This document shows, piece by piece, positions 10,256-21,740 of a stretch of DNA of 64,000 nucleotides. The stretch lies in NCBI GenBank assembly GCA_022575985.1, contig JAKSXM010000247.1:8579501-8643500 (forward strand), in the 5' to 3' direction. The notes under the pieces are model-generated. The model was not told the DNA's origin, did not search any database, and saw only the letters and a list, made by a program, of their open reading frames with translations. The DNA comes from Anagrus nilaparvatae (lineage: Eukaryota > Arthropoda > Insecta > Hymenoptera > Mymaridae). The translations under genes were made by a program, and so were the position numbers. Each line of letters opens with the position of its first letter. Positions within the stretch are counted from its first letter, which is position 1.

Positions 10256-11056
10256 GTTTATACTAAAGCCATAGTATAGAAGTTATATGAAATTTTCTGG
10301 AGAATCCAAGTCTGAACTTATTTGACTCGTACGTGGTCATTTAGTGCAGGGAAATTCAGAAAAATTGTTGAAAATGATGAAAATCCGACTTTAGTATTTA
10401 AGGCATGTGGTGTGAGCTCGTTTACATTAAAGCCTAAAAATTATTTAAATAAAGAAAGTATGTAAAATTTCCCTGGAAATCCGAATTTCACTTTATTTAA
10501 ATCATTCGGAGTCATTTAGAGCGGAAAAATTCAAAAAACTGAAAAAAAATGAGAAAATTTGAGGAAAATTTACGATTTTTCGATTATTTTAGGGTCTACG
10601 GAGTTCGATCGCATCTAGTTTGATATGGCATTCGAAAATATTTATAAAAACACGCTTTTTCTCAGAAGCTTAATAAAAAACTCAGATATACAATTTTTCT
10701 GTAGCTTCCGTATAATACCCTGTGAATTTATCGATTTTCCGGCTCCCCGTGTAGGAATTTTTAAAAACTAATGGCAGGACTGGATTCCTGAGAAAATTTT
10801 ACCATAGTAACTGTTTTTTCATAATTTTTAATTGTTTCCAGAAGGAATGGCATATAAAAGAAGAATGAACGGCTGAGGAAAGATGAAAACGTGTTTTTTT
10901 TCTCAAAAATCGTCCTGGGCATAGTTTTCAATATTAAGGGCTAAAATTTTTGGACATAGTCCATTTTGGATAGGTAATTGACAAAAAAAACTTTTTAGCC
11001 GATTTCAGCGACACAACCTGGAAACTTTTGCTGAATTCACTAAGAATCACTCTTTT
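10256..11056 (+). repeat. Solo right arm of the 33038-36744 foldback family
   Basis: Matches the right-hand part of the element at 33038-36744. It shares gttcgatcgcatctag, ctccccgtgtaggaattttt, the phrase about 20 bases long starting ccagaaggaatggca, and the terminal ggaaacttttgctgaattca then ctaagaatcactc. Only one arm is present, so this is a truncated or recombined copy. The stretch between 10086 and 10255 shows no repeat I recognise. Confidence 0.75.
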
Positions 11057-11309
11057 ATAAATTAAATTTTTTTAATAATAAAGCTTAGTTATAATAATAA
11101 TGCTTAAATAACCAGCATTGAAAATTTTTTTAAATTAAAATGTTTTCATTAATTGAAACTCTTTAAAATCAATTTGATTTTTTTCTTACTCATAATTAAA
11201 TATATATTTGAAAAAGGTATAAGAATATCACAACCATAAAACCCCTTAATAACGATTTGCAACCTTCATTTTATAATATTTATAATTATACATACATTTC
11301 GTATAATTA

Positions 11310-11345
11310 GACTGAGCGAAGCTCTGAGCTGAGCTCAGTCTATTC
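11310..11345. repeat. GC-rich palindrome
   Basis: agactgagc and gctcagtct flank a short centre (gaagctctgagct) in otherwise AT-rich DNA. It precedes the tandem array at 11600-12610 and could be a terminal structure of the element carrying it. Confidence 0.55.
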
Positions 11346-11599
11346 CCGCGACAGAATGTCGAGTTTGTGTGCACGATAACTCTTTAATGATATTGCCGAT
11401 TGGCTTCAAAATTTGTCAGATGGTCTCAAATGAGACAAAGACGAACTGATTAAATTTGTAGCCTATTTGGTACGCACATTTAAGAGTAATAGCGAAAAAT
11501 CTAACTCCTCATCAAAAAATTACATTTTTTAAAATTTTAATATTGAGAGTTTCAATACTTACGAATAAAAAAGAACTTTTCACATTACCTAGGGGTATT

Positions 11600-12610
11600 C
11601 GAGGTTGAAAAAAACATTTTTATTAATAAAATTTTTAATTTTTCCACCCAACATGTTTTCCTATTTTCCAAGATGGCGGACTAAAAACTTGAAAAATCAA
11701 CTTTACACATTACAAGGAGGATTTTTAAAGCGAAAAAAAATGAATATTTGGTGGAAAGCATTCAATTTTTCAAAACGACATATTTTTGAATTTTCCAAGA
11801 TGGCGGATTGAAAAACTTGAAAAAATCAATTTTTCACATTAAAAAGGAGTTTTTTAGGGCAAGAAAAATAAATATTGGGTGAAAAATATTCAATTTTTCA
11901 ACCCAACAAATTTTCTGATTTTCCAAGATGGCGGACTAAAAACCTGAAAAAATCAACTTTTCACATAACAAAGAAATTTTTTAAGGAGAAATAAAATGAA
12001 TTTTCCGTGAAAAATATTTAACTTTTCAACGCAACAAATTTTCCGATTTTCCAAGATAGCGGACCATTAAACTTAAAATAATCAAATTTTAAGTTTACAA
12101 GGGAGTTTTTTAGGGTAAGAAAAATGAATTTTAAGTGGGAAATATTTAATATTTCAACCCAACATATTTTCCAATTTTCCAAGATCGTGAATTGAAAAAC
12201 ATTAAAAAATTAACTTTTCACATTACAAGGAAGTTTTTAAAGTCTAAAAAAAATGAATTTTGGGTAAAAAATATTAAATTTTTCAACCCAACATATTTTC
12301 CGATTTTTCAAAATGGCGGACCTTAAAACTTAAAAAAATTAACTTTTAACTTTACAAGGGGGTTTTTTAAGGCGAGAAAAATGAATTTTGGATGGAAAAT
12401 ATTTAATTTTTCAACAACATATTTTCCGATTTTACAAGATGGCGGACTAAAAACTTGAAGAAATCAACTTTTTACATTATAAGAAGGTTTTTTAAAGCGA
12501 AAAAAATGAATTTTTGGTGGATAATATTTAATTTTTTAACCGAACATAATTTTCCGATTTTCCAAGATATTCAAAAGAGTTTTTTAGAACGATAAACATG
12601 AATTTTGAGT
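11600..12610 (+). repeat. Tandem array, unit about 125 bp
   Basis: The landmark ttttccaagatggcggacta recurs at about 11660, 11790, 11915, 12045, 12175, 12300 and 12430, with diverged copies of the rest of the unit (aatcaacttttcacattaca; aaaaatgaattttgggtgga). About eight copies. The short frames inside are by-products of the repeat. Confidence 0.85.
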
Positions 12611-12671
12611 GGAAATTATTCAATATTTTTGACCAAATAGTATTTTAAGTATCAAGGGCGTAAAAGTTTCG

Positions 12672-12851
12672 TCACTAGCGTGAGCACTAGCGCGAGTGCT
12701 CGGCGAAGCCGGGCACGAGTGATTTGTGTTCACGCTGGTGTCTAAAGTATTTCGCCCATGGTGCTTACACTATTTTTTGCCCCCCTAGGCGTAGAACGAG
12801 TTCAGAAAATTCTTTACTCACGAGTTTTACGCCTGGGAGGGCAAAAAATTC
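12672..12851. repeat. GC-rich hairpins at the edge of the Helitron relic
   Basis: Two inverted structures: gtgctcggcgaagccgggcac near 12698, and a larger one in which ttttttgcccccctaggcgt (about 12773) faces acgcctgggagggcaaaaaa (about 12850), with a short AT spacer. The second could be an independent small MITE. They stand immediately before the Helitron coding relic. Confidence 0.6.
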
Positions 12852-12904
12852 ATAATTCTTACTCTAAAAAACCCCCTTGAAAAGTTAAGTTAAACCCCCT
12901 GGAA

Positions 12905-13670
12905 ATTTATTTGACAAAGAATGTCAAAATATTTTCACTCAAGAATGTATTAGATGTAACAGATAATTTTATGACATTCATACAGATGAAAATAGCGTTT
13001 ATACTGATTGCAAAAAATCAAACCAATTTACTGCTGATAACAATATGGATCCGGGAACAGTACCAGATGAATTACGTAATTTAAGTTATATAGAACAAAT
13101 GTTAATAGCTAGGATCCATCCGATAATTACAATTTATTGAATTGAAGGAAATCAATATTCTTATTCTGGAAATATAATTAACTTTCGACAAAATATTGAT
13201 GAGTATATAAACAAATTACCTATACATCCAAATAAATTACCATCTACATTAATTTTTCATAAAAATACGTGGAAAAATAAGTGGATTTAGTGATTTCAAA
13301 GTGCGTTCTGAAAAAATTAAAAATGCACTTGTATGGCTTAAATTAAATAATATATATTACAAAAATATAGAAATAGATGAAGATATTTTAAAACAATTAC
13401 CAATTAATGGAAACATATCTAACGAATTAAAATTTTTAGACATTATAATAGAAAATACAGAAAATAATTCTAACAAATCAAATAATTCATCTGAAATTTA
13501 TGATAAAATAATAAATGAAACAAATATACCAGATATATATATTATTAATCAAGATCATAAGATAAACCAAGAATTACATCTAAATTACCCAACATTAGAA
13601 AACGATCCAATTAATGAATTCACAACGAATAATATAATGTTGAATCTAACGATCATATGAGAGCTGTAAC
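12905..13670 (+). pseudogene. Helitron replicase/helicase relic, N-terminal DUF6570 region
   Basis: Translation in shifting plus frames gives NMDPGTVPDELRNLSYIEQM, then QYSYSGNIINF, then DFKVRSEKIKNALVWLKLNN and ILKQLPINGN. This matches the DUF6570 domain found upstream of Helitron_like_N in eukaryotic Helitron RepHel proteins (established family order). In-frame stops and at least one frameshift lie between 12955 and 13300, so it is dead. The longest clean stretch is 13301-13660. The remainder of the protein continues at 13905, 14130 and 14815 with gaps. Confidence 0.8.
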
Positions 13671-13922
13671 TATTATACCTACAACATGTCGTTCAGGCTG
13701 GTATAGCTCTGCAAATAACATGATGTTTGATAAAAGTTACATACATTAAAAATATGCCTGCATTAAAATATGCATTAAAAACATGCCTGAACGATATGTT
13801 GTAGGTATAATAGTTACAGCTCTCAAATATGCCTGCATTAAAATATGCATCAAAAACATGCCCGAACGACATGTTGTAGGTATAATAGTTACAGCTCTCA
13901 TATGATCGTTAGATTCAACATT
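13637..13922. repeat. Palindromic duplication inside the Helitron relic
   Basis: Coding sequence ttgaatctaacgatcatatg and the following 45 bp appear again in inverse orientation at 13858-13922. Between them a third partial copy (tgcctgaacgatatgttgta then ggtataatagttacagctct) stands in direct repeat with the inverted copy. The pattern suggests an inverted duplication by template switching, not a separate transposon. Confidence 0.8.
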
Positions 13923-14126
13923 ATAGAAATAAAAGTTACTTTAGATCAATATTTTAAACATCTTATGAAATATAAAGATAAAATATTCGCACAAGATCCA
14001 AGATTCAGATACTTTTGTTTGAATACCGTTATGCGTCATGGAATGTTACAAAAAGCCGGTATTTACGTGAACAAATCGAAATTACAAGAATTCACTATAG
14101 AACAATTAAAAAACAAATTAGAATAG
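13905..14126 (+). pseudogene. Helitron_like_N domain fragment
   Basis: The frame 13845-14126 contains VTLDQYFKHLMKYKDKIFA, then PRFRYFCLNTVMRHGMLQK. This corresponds to the start of the Helitron_like_N (HUH replicase-associated) domain. The first about 20 codons of that frame come from the palindromic duplication and are not part of the domain. The catalytic HUH and tyrosine motifs were not found; they fall in the deletion after 14126. Confidence 0.8.
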
Positions 14127-14129
14127 GAT

Positions 14130-14815
14130 AAAAATTTCTGGTAACATATTGAGGTTTATTCTTCTAAAATAAGATCTATCAACAGTTATTGGTATCAACG
14201 GTGTGACGAACTTATTACCATGGTTAAACCGTTGAAAAAACCAACAATATTCTTTACATTTAGTGCTGCAGATCATCAATGGAATGATTTATATAAAATA
14301 TTATGTCCAAATGAGGATTCAAATACTATAACTGACAAAAGAAGAAGTAATTGACAAAATGTCATTAATAGGTTTACGAACTTTATACCAAATAGAATCA
14401 CGGTGTAGAGAAATTTTTGCTAATGAAATTGACGAACCATTCGATGAATTAATAATCTACTGATTCGGCGATTATAGCCAATTAACATCCGTAGGAGATA
14501 CAGTAATATTTAGTACAAAAAAACATACTGACAAAAGCAATCACAGGGAAAACTTGTTTTTAATGAGTTTCAGAAATACTTCTGTTTAAAAAATGCACAC
14601 CGACAAGAAGGTAATCAAAAGCCATAATCTAAATTGTTGGATGAAATTGCAAACGCAGAATTGTCCCAGGAAAATTATGAAGCATTACGCATAACAGACG
14701 GAAAACCATAATACCAAAAAAGGAATCAGATTTATTTGAAAATGCAATACACTTATACCCGAAATGCACAGAATTAGATGCACATAACGAAAAATATTTA
14801 AAAAAAATACAAGAA
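14130..14815 (+). pseudogene. Helitron relic, middle part with Pif1-like helicase motif II
   Basis: Broken frames give KPTIFFTFSAADHQWNDLY (the region after Helitron_like_N), then GLRTLYQIESRCREIFA and a stop, then FGDYSQLTSVGDTVIFS. The last corresponds to the GDxxQLPPVGD motif of Pif1/RecD-type helicases carried by Helitrons. Several hundred residues expected between these blocks are missing, so the copy is internally deleted as well as mutated. Confidence 0.75.
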
Positions 14816-15408
14816 ACGCAGTAGCACGCATTGTAGGTACAAATGTACCCAATGTAGCCATGAGTTGTTCGGATGAAAAAGCTTCAGGATTACAAAATAT
14901 CCTATATTTATCTAAAAATTATCGTGTAATGTTAAGGGCAAACTTATGGACTGCTGGAGGTTTAATCAATGGTACTTTAGGTCATGTCAGAGAAATAATT
15001 TATTCTGACAATGATTCACCGCCGTAATTACCAGAAGCAATCATGGTAGAATTTGACAATTACCGAGGACCATATTTATATAAAAATTTGTTTCCGATAA
15101 TTCCACTAACCCGAACATGCACGCATAATAAAATACAATGCAGCAGAACACAAATTGCACTTATGTTATCTTATTCGATAACAATACACAAGTCGCAAGG
15201 ACAGACTATTCATAAAATGTTTCTCCATATAGGAGACAGTGAAAAACAATTAGGCGTAACTTACGTAGGATTAAATAGAGTTAAATCAATTAACCATTTA
15301 ATTTTAATAAAAGATTATAATAAATATAGATACGACTCTATTCGACTATGCGCTTCTTTTAAGAATAAAGAAAAGTTTTTACACAAATTAAAAAACGATA
15401 TTTATTAA
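14815..15408 (+). pseudogene. Helitron helicase C-terminal domain
   Basis: Clear frames read GLQNILYLSKNYRVMLRANL and GGLINGTLG, then (15043-15408) SYSITIHKSQGQTI and VTYVGLNRVKS. These are motifs V-VI of the Pif1-like helicase at the C-terminus of Helitron RepHel. One stop (15028) separates the two parts. The end at 15406-15408 is a natural stop. The Helitron 3' hairpin/CTAG was not recognised downstream before the next element begins at 15546. Confidence 0.85.
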
Positions 15409-16243
15409 AATATCAACACACAATGATAGAAAAAAATTATATTTTATACGTGAAATAATTCAATAAAGTGTTTTTTTTTTTATTAAATTTATAAGCATTT
15501 ATTTATTTATATCATTATTAATGAAATTTATGTTAAATCATTTAAAGGCTATGCCCGGATCTATATAGAGGATCGGCCCACGAAAGATATTTAAAAACTA
15601 ATTGTATCAGATCAAAGTACATCTAAAAAAAATAGGATCCTGAAGTTTTCAGACTTCCAGATGCCTTCAGCTCTGATTGCCAGCCTATTAATGATAAAAA
15701 AAAAGTAAATTTTTAACGACTTTTTAGTCGTCTTTCTGATACTCCCGTGGCAAAACGATTCTATCAAAATGATCTTGCGACCTCTCATTCAAAAGGTTAG
15801 ACGATATACTTTCAGATAAAATTACTTTTGAAAGTGATTTTAGTGCATCCTTTTGATTGGTAGACCATAAACCATCCAAAATAAATTTTTTTTCTTCTTA
15901 AATTTTACACGAACTCAACCTATTCATTTATCGAAATTTTCACTTCCTACATTTTTTGCACTCTAAAACAAACGGGAAATTTTTTTATGTTAATCCTGTA
16001 TTATATACATAAAAATTAAAAAACATTTTTAAGTAAAAAAATATTAAATCATAATTTTTGCATATTTTAGAATCTCGCAAAAATTCATTTTTAGTAAATA
16101 GGCTAATTATAAATAAAGAAATATGACAAATCCGCAGTGAGACACGAAAGCAGACTTATTTTAAAGTAATTCAAAACAGGTTTCAAGTCGATAGCTCAAA
16201 AACTCAGTCCAAGAGCGATTTTTGTCCATTTTGCCACACTGTG

Positions 16244-17100
16244 GGTGCGTTGCTGATTTAAAGTTTTTTGGTCAAATTTCTCTCCTCAGCCACCATTTTT
16301 GAAAATTCCGTAAAAAAAGAAAGAAAAAAAAGTAGGTTTTCGATGTAAAATTTGATGAAAAATTTGAATTTTTTACATTTTTAGCTAAAAATCATGTAAA
16401 ATCTAAAAATAAAAATACTTCTTTTGGAAAAACAAAAGTTATGTCTATTATTAATAAAAATCAAATTTTTTTTAAGTTTAGATTTTATTTTCTATCAAAA
16501 TGTCTATAAATAGTTAGAAATGTACCCAAAAATCAATAAAATCCCATTTTATAAATTTTCATTTTTTCTATATTTTAATAAACCATTTTAATTAAATTGT
16601 CAAATTAAGATGTATCATTTAAAAGATTTATCATTATACCAAAATTACTATACCTTTGTGAAATTTCCCGCACAATTCAAATTTTTGGTCAGATTTTCAT
16701 TTGGTCACGTGACTTAGCGGGAAATCAGCAAAATAAGTAACAAATAAAAATTGAAAAAAACGAAAATCGGTATTACTCGCTTAAAACAAAAATTACTCTC
16801 GGGAAATTTTTTTCAGGAAATATATGCAATTTTTGAAGATTTTGAAAAAAAAAATTTTTTTTTAGCGGGAAACTTTTGAGTTATTTTCACTTAAAGTTTA
16901 ACACAAATTTGAATTTTCCCGAGAATTGACATAGAGTAGGAAAAATCTGACTGAAAATTCGAATTTTTTATCAAATTTTACATCGAAAACCTACTTTTTT
17001 TTCTTTCTTTAACGTTTTTTAGAGCTTTTTTACGGAATTTTCAAAAATGGTGGCTGAGAGAAATTTGACCAAAAAACTTTAAATCAGCAACGCACCCTTC
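16244..17100. repeat. Inner inverted repeat pair
   Basis: gggtgcgttgctgatttaaa (16248) and the following 110 bp, through aaaagtaggttttcgatgta, appear inverted at 16975-17100 (tacatcgaaaacctactttt, then tttaaatcagcaacgcaccc). The spacer of about 600 bp is AT-rich and non-coding. It is a complete palindrome nested in 15546-18293. Confidence 0.85.
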
Positions 17101-17421
17101 AAAATTTATAAAAAACCTTCAAATTCGGGGAATCATCTATTTTTAAGTTGTTTTATCGAAAAAAAACCAAATTTCCTATTTTTGAGTCCTGGCATATCAT
17201 TTTGTGCGTTTTATCCATGGAATTATCCTTTTGTTTTTAATTTAGCGATTTTTCGAAAAAGGACCCCGCACAAATAAATAGGAAATGGCCGTTCGATCAA
17301 ATTAGGTGAATTTTTTTTATGTTTTGGATTTTATTATTCTGAAAAAATGTCTCCATTGACACAAAGCTCCAAAGTCTCAACTTTGGCTGCTACGGAGCTT
17401 GAAAGCTCCATAGCTCTATTA

Positions 17422-17863
17422 CACAGGCACACAAAAAAAAAAATCATGTACCAGAGGGTAGACCCCCTGGTATGGGGGTTTTTGGTGGTGCTAAAACCGA
17501 ATATGGCTAAAGAAATGCAATAAAATTAGCCAATTTGCCCCCAGCGCCCCAGTAAGCCCCCCAAAGAAGTGAAAAAAATTTTTTTCTCGAAAAATGAAAA
17601 TTAAACTATATAATCATGTTTTTTGGGACGCTTATTCCAAAAATGTATACAAGAAATGTTGTCCCAGTGGCCCCAGTGCCCCCCCCCCCCTAAACGAGAT
17701 AAAAAAATTTTTTTCACTTCTTTGGGGGGCTTACTGGGGCGCTGCGGGCAAATTGGCTAATTTTATTGCATTTCTTTAGCCATATTCGGTTTTAGCACCA
17801 CCAAAAACCCCCATACCAGGGGGTCTACCCTCTGGTACATGATTTTTTTTTTGTGTGCCTGTG
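17422..17863. mobile_element. Foldback element with CACAGGC termini
   Basis: The left end cacaggcacacaaaaaaaaa and about 130 further bases (accagagggtagaccccctg; taaagaaatgcaataaaatt) are mirrored to the right end ttttttgtgtgcctgtg. The centre is C-rich (a run of 10 C near 17681). Flanks are tta and taa, compatible with a TA duplication. The termini resemble those at 31507-32324 (cacaggcc, A-tract, then a block like acccagaaggtacaccc). It sits at the symmetry axis of the surrounding palindrome. Confidence 0.8.
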
Positions 17864-18297
17864 TAATAGAGCTATGGAGCTTTCAAGCTCCGTAGCGGCC
17901 AAAGTTTAGACTTTGGAGCTTTGTGTCCATGGAGATATTTTTTCAGAATAATAAAATCTAAAACATACAAAAAATTCACTTAATTTGATCGAACGGCCAT
18001 TTCCTATTCATTTGTGCGGGGTCCTTTTTCGAAAAATCTAACCTTTTGAATGAGAGGTCGCAAGATCATTTTGACAAAATCGTTTTACCACGGGAGTAGC
18101 CGGAAGTTGACTAAAAAGTCGTTAAAACGGAACTTTTTTTTTTGTCATTAATAGACTGCCAATCAGAGCTGAAGGCATCTGGGAGTCTAAAAACTTCAGA
18201 ATCCTTTTTTTTTTAGGTATACTTTGACCTAATACAATTAGTTTTTAAATATATTTCGTGGGCCGATTCACTATATAGATCCGGGCATAGCCTTTAA

Positions 18298-18699
18298 AAT
18301 TAAAGAACTTTTATTATTAATAATAATAGTATTACTTTTCTTTCAAATTATTTTTTTATAAGAAATCATAATTTTAAAAAAAAGTATTCCATTTAAATTA
18401 CATGAAGCCATGGAGTACTTTTTTTTCGTTTATTACCGGTAAAATCGTTTTAAAAATATTTTTTTTGGCTACTTGAGGTTGGGTATCATTTTTTATATAT
18501 TTAAATAGTACTTTCCATCGATTAGTAGCTTTTCAAAACATTCTGCAAGCTTTGTAATAAATTAGAAAGCTGAAAAGTCAAAATTCCTATGTAATTTAAA
18601 TGGGAAAATTGAGGTGCTTACAAGCACGTGTTTTTGCAACGCAAAAGCAAAATCCTTGGAACTAGGAACTTTTTATGACCAAAACTTCACAAAAAAACC
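18298..18699. other. Non-coding with short inverted repeat
   Basis: AT-rich. ccatttaaattacatgaagc (18390) is mirrored by tatgtaatttaaatggga near 18595, suggesting another small inverted-repeat unit of about 210 bp. No gene seen. Confidence 0.45.
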
Positions 18700-19447
18700 C
18701 GGGGAGCAAAGTTTTTCCACAAAGTCCAAAAATATGTCCACTTTAATACACAAAATACGTGAAGAATAAGGCTTTTTTGGGAATGTATAAAAATGGATAG
18801 AAGCCAATATCATCCACCAAAATTTCAGAGATTATTTATTAATGTTTGAAGAATATTCTCTGAAATTTTTGGCCATTTTGGTTAAAGTAATTAAGTTATA
18901 GTAATTTGAAAACGCAAAAAAATCAAAATTTCCGAAAAACGACCAAACTAAAATACGCATAACTCCGGATAAAGTAAGCCGTTTTTAATTTTGTAGGTCG
19001 CATTCAAAAGGTCTTGAGTAGTACAAAATTTTGCAACTAACTGGAAGTAGTTATATAAAGATTTCCAGATTTGGCACCAATTTGAAATTCCTGTTTTTTT
19101 TCGTTTAAGTCATCTAACATTTTTTATCGCCAAATAAAATCTACGTAATAAAAGTGGTTATAAATTTTTTTGGTAAATTCTGAAGCTTATACCAAAAAAA
19201 TGCGACCAACCGGAAGTAATTTGACGGAAAAATAAGGGAATGGCGAAATTTTGAAAATAGCGGAAAATAGGCTAAAATAGGTCATTTTTTGGACCTTTTG
19301 GAGGCCATAACTTAGCCCCATATTGTTCTAGAGGGCTAAAAATTTGGCTAGGTGAGTTTTTTATTACCCCAAACATGATCTAAAAATTTGAGCCCAATCG
19401 GTGACATGTGTGCGCCCACTTTTGTATGAAAAGTTGTGGATACACCC
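18700..19447 (+). repeat. Old interspersed repeat, copy 2
   Basis: Partner of 3780-4475 in the same orientation. Both end in a block with gagttttttattac, aaatttgagccc and cttttgtatgaaaagt. Divergence is high, implying an old family. Confidence 0.65.
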
Positions 19448-19985
19448 TAATACATTTAATAAATTTAGTATAATATATTTAAATAAAAAATATAATAAAT
19501 TTAAATAAGTACATTGTACAAACTATTTAAACTGACAGCAATCAACTGTCGACTTTTCCTAGTATGAAATAACATCATATTTAACAATCTCAAAAATAAA
19601 AAGCCTACATAAAATCTTTTATTTTTGTTGACTTTTGGACAAGTTCTTGCAGCTGTCAACTTTTTACAAATTGGTATCCAATTTATAATCAGTAACCTAA
19701 AAACCATATGAGAGAGGGAAGGAGGGGGAGATAGAGAGAGAGAGAAAAAGAGAGATATTATGGATCAATAATTTCAATATTATTTGGTGCCAGATTTATA
19801 ATCAGTAATCTCAAACATATTTTATTTGCCCTGTTTAAAATGTAAAGATTTATTTTAGCGATTGGCAGCTAATTGAACTGTCAATTGACAATCTTGTCAA
19901 TCTGATGTCAAATTCGTTTCAAATTCATCAGCGATGTCAAAAACAAAAAAGTATACTTTAAAAATTAACCTTTAAAAGGTCTTTA
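19448..19985. other. Non-coding; GA microsatellite at 19712-19757
   Basis: Contains a purine-rich GA repeat (gagagagggaaggaggggga, then agagagagagaga) and two copies of ttataatcagtaa about 110 bp apart. No protein-like frame. Confidence 0.6.
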
Positions 19986-19989
19986 AGCA

Positions 19990-20375
19990 AACTTGCTGTA
20001 ATAGAGCTATGGAGCTTTCAAGCTACGTAGCAGCCAAAGTTGAGACTTTGGAGCTTTGTGTCCATGGAGACTTTTTTTCAGAATAATAAAATCTAAAACA
20101 TACTAAAAATTCAGCTAATTTGATCGAACGGCCATTTCCTATTCATTTGTGCGGGGTCCTTTTTCAAAAAATCGCAAAATTAAAAACAAAAGTTATTTCA
20201 GTTTTTTAAGTATTTGACCATGTTGCCCCAAAATTTGTTTTATTTTTTATTAGTTAAAAAAAGATAGAATGGGCATAACCCTCAATTTTTTTAAAGTCGC
20301 TGCCAAAGTTGAAATTTAAGAAAAAAAAATTTATTTTGGACGGTTTATGGTCTACCAATCAAAACGATGGTTAGT
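19990..20375 (+). repeat. Displaced arm of the 15546-18293 palindrome
   Basis: Begins tgtaatagagctatggagct and follows the right arm of the palindrome (about 17860 onwards) through gatcgaacggccatttccta and gtgcggggtcctttttc. It then continues into sequence ending gtctaccaatcaaaa, which is the inverse of the left-arm region near 15860. It therefore preserves a junction of the ancestral element not seen elsewhere in the window. Confidence 0.75.
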
Positions 20376-20380
20376 AGTAT

Positions 20381-21740
20381 GGTTCCTCATTAACAATAAC
20401 AAATATTTTTAACGATCTATTTTACCTAGTAAAAACGATAATTCTAGATATTCGCACTTTCATAGAAAGAAATTAAGTACTGTTTCCTAAAAAAAAAATA
20501 ATTGTTTTTTTTTTTTAATTTTTTTATGTAAAAGGTTTTGAAAGAAAAATTTTCGCAAAATTAGGCATCAGATTCGAGATTTCGAGTAAAATCGATGATT
20601 CTAGATATTAGTACTTTCATAAAAAAAAATTAAGTACTACTGTTTAAAAAGGTGTTTTATCCAAAGGAATTATGGTAATTAAAAAAGTGATAACACAATT
20701 GACTATATTTTAATATATATTTATTATGATATATATTGATTTGTGATATGTATATCACTGCCGTGTACAACAGACTGACTTGACTGTCGTTATGTAAGCA
20801 TGGGGTGCCGACGCATGGTGAATGTTATCTCACTTTTTCTCATTAATATAAGCTTTTAAAAAAATCTCTTCATTTTTCTTCTTCCACAAAAAAAAAGGTT
20901 TTCACACTATGAACATTTATGCAGTTTTTTTTTTTTTAAATAAATTGATCCATGTGCTCCAATAAAATTTTAATTTGTTGATGATGATAATACTTATGAT
21001 GGTGATGTCATTTTTATTGAGGAATGGCGTTCATTTTGAAAAAAAAAGATAATTTTGTAGATTTGCCGGTTCCTTTTATTTTTTGAACTTATGATTATCA
21101 CTGCTCGAAATAATGATATTAAAATAAAATGATTTTATTTTTATTCACAACACAAAAATAACGATGAAGCACATGGCGTCGTACACGTTTTGACTATTCG
21201 AGCACTTGTTGCTCTCTTTTTGAAAAAAGAGTACACACTTCTGGTATAAAATTTTTCACTTGTTTTGTCAATTCGGCTATTTACAAGGGATGCCAGATGT
21301 TTAAAAAGGTGTTTTATCCAAAGGAATTATGGTAATTAAAAAAGTGATAACACAATTGATTATATTTTAATATATATTTATTATGATATATATTGATTTG
21401 TGATATGTATATCACTGCCGTGTACAACAGACTGACTTGACTGTCGTTATGTAAGCATGGGGTGCCGACGCATGGTGAATGTTATCTCACTCTCTCTCAT
21501 TAATATAATAATAATAATAATAAAGATTATAACCGATTTATTTGATCCATTTTACAACAACTACGTACAAAAAGAAAAACAATGATTGTGTTTTTTCAAT
21601 TTTTTTATGTAAAACATTAAAAAAAAAAAATTTCGAAAAATTACGTATCAAATGGAGAAATCCTTTAAAAACAATAATTCTAGATATTAGTACTCTCATA
21701 GAAAGAAATTAAGAACTACTTCCTAAAAAAAACAAAAAAT
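20381..21740 (-). repeat. GGTTCCTCAT-bounded satellite block, truncated copy
   Basis: Starts ggttcctcattaacaataac, the inverse of the ends at 53012 and 57847, and continues with satellite text (aacgataattctagatatt; ctttcatagaaagaaattaa). It is interrupted by the 210-bp direct-repeat element at 20641-21507 and ends where Ty1/copia copy B begins. Its other end is lost. Confidence 0.6.
20641..21507. mobile_element. Small element with 210-bp terminal direct repeats (TRIM-like)
   Basis: 20641-20850 and 21298-21507 are almost identical (start tgtttaaaaaggtgttttat, end cattaatata) and enclose about 450 bp without coding capacity. Equal 210-bp direct repeats starting with TG suggest a terminal-repeat retrotransposon in miniature. 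The right end lacks a clear CA, and neither a primer-binding site nor a flanking duplication was identified, so a tandem duplication with a spacer is the alternative. Confidence 0.6.

Larger units (their letters stand above)
15546..18293. mobile_element. 2.7-kb palindromic element with nested palindromes
   Basis: The outer ends are aggctatgcccggatctata and its inverse tatagatccgggcatagcct, flanked on both sides by ttaa (15542-15545 and 18294-18297; tttaaa also fits). Arms match inverted for about 250 bp (for example gaggtcgcaagatcattttg near 18054) and more weakly further in. A TTAA target would suit piggyBac-like or Kolobok elements, but no transposase remains, so this is inference. Inside lie the inverted pair 16244-17100 and the separate element 17422-17863. 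A displaced copy of one arm is at 19990-20375. Confidence 0.8.

Noticed and set aside
15546..18293. Firm assignment to piggyBac because of flanking TTAA
   Set aside because: The flanks are also consistent with TTTAAA or shorter duplications in AT-rich DNA. No transposase or diagnostic termini support it, so only the possibility is mentioned.
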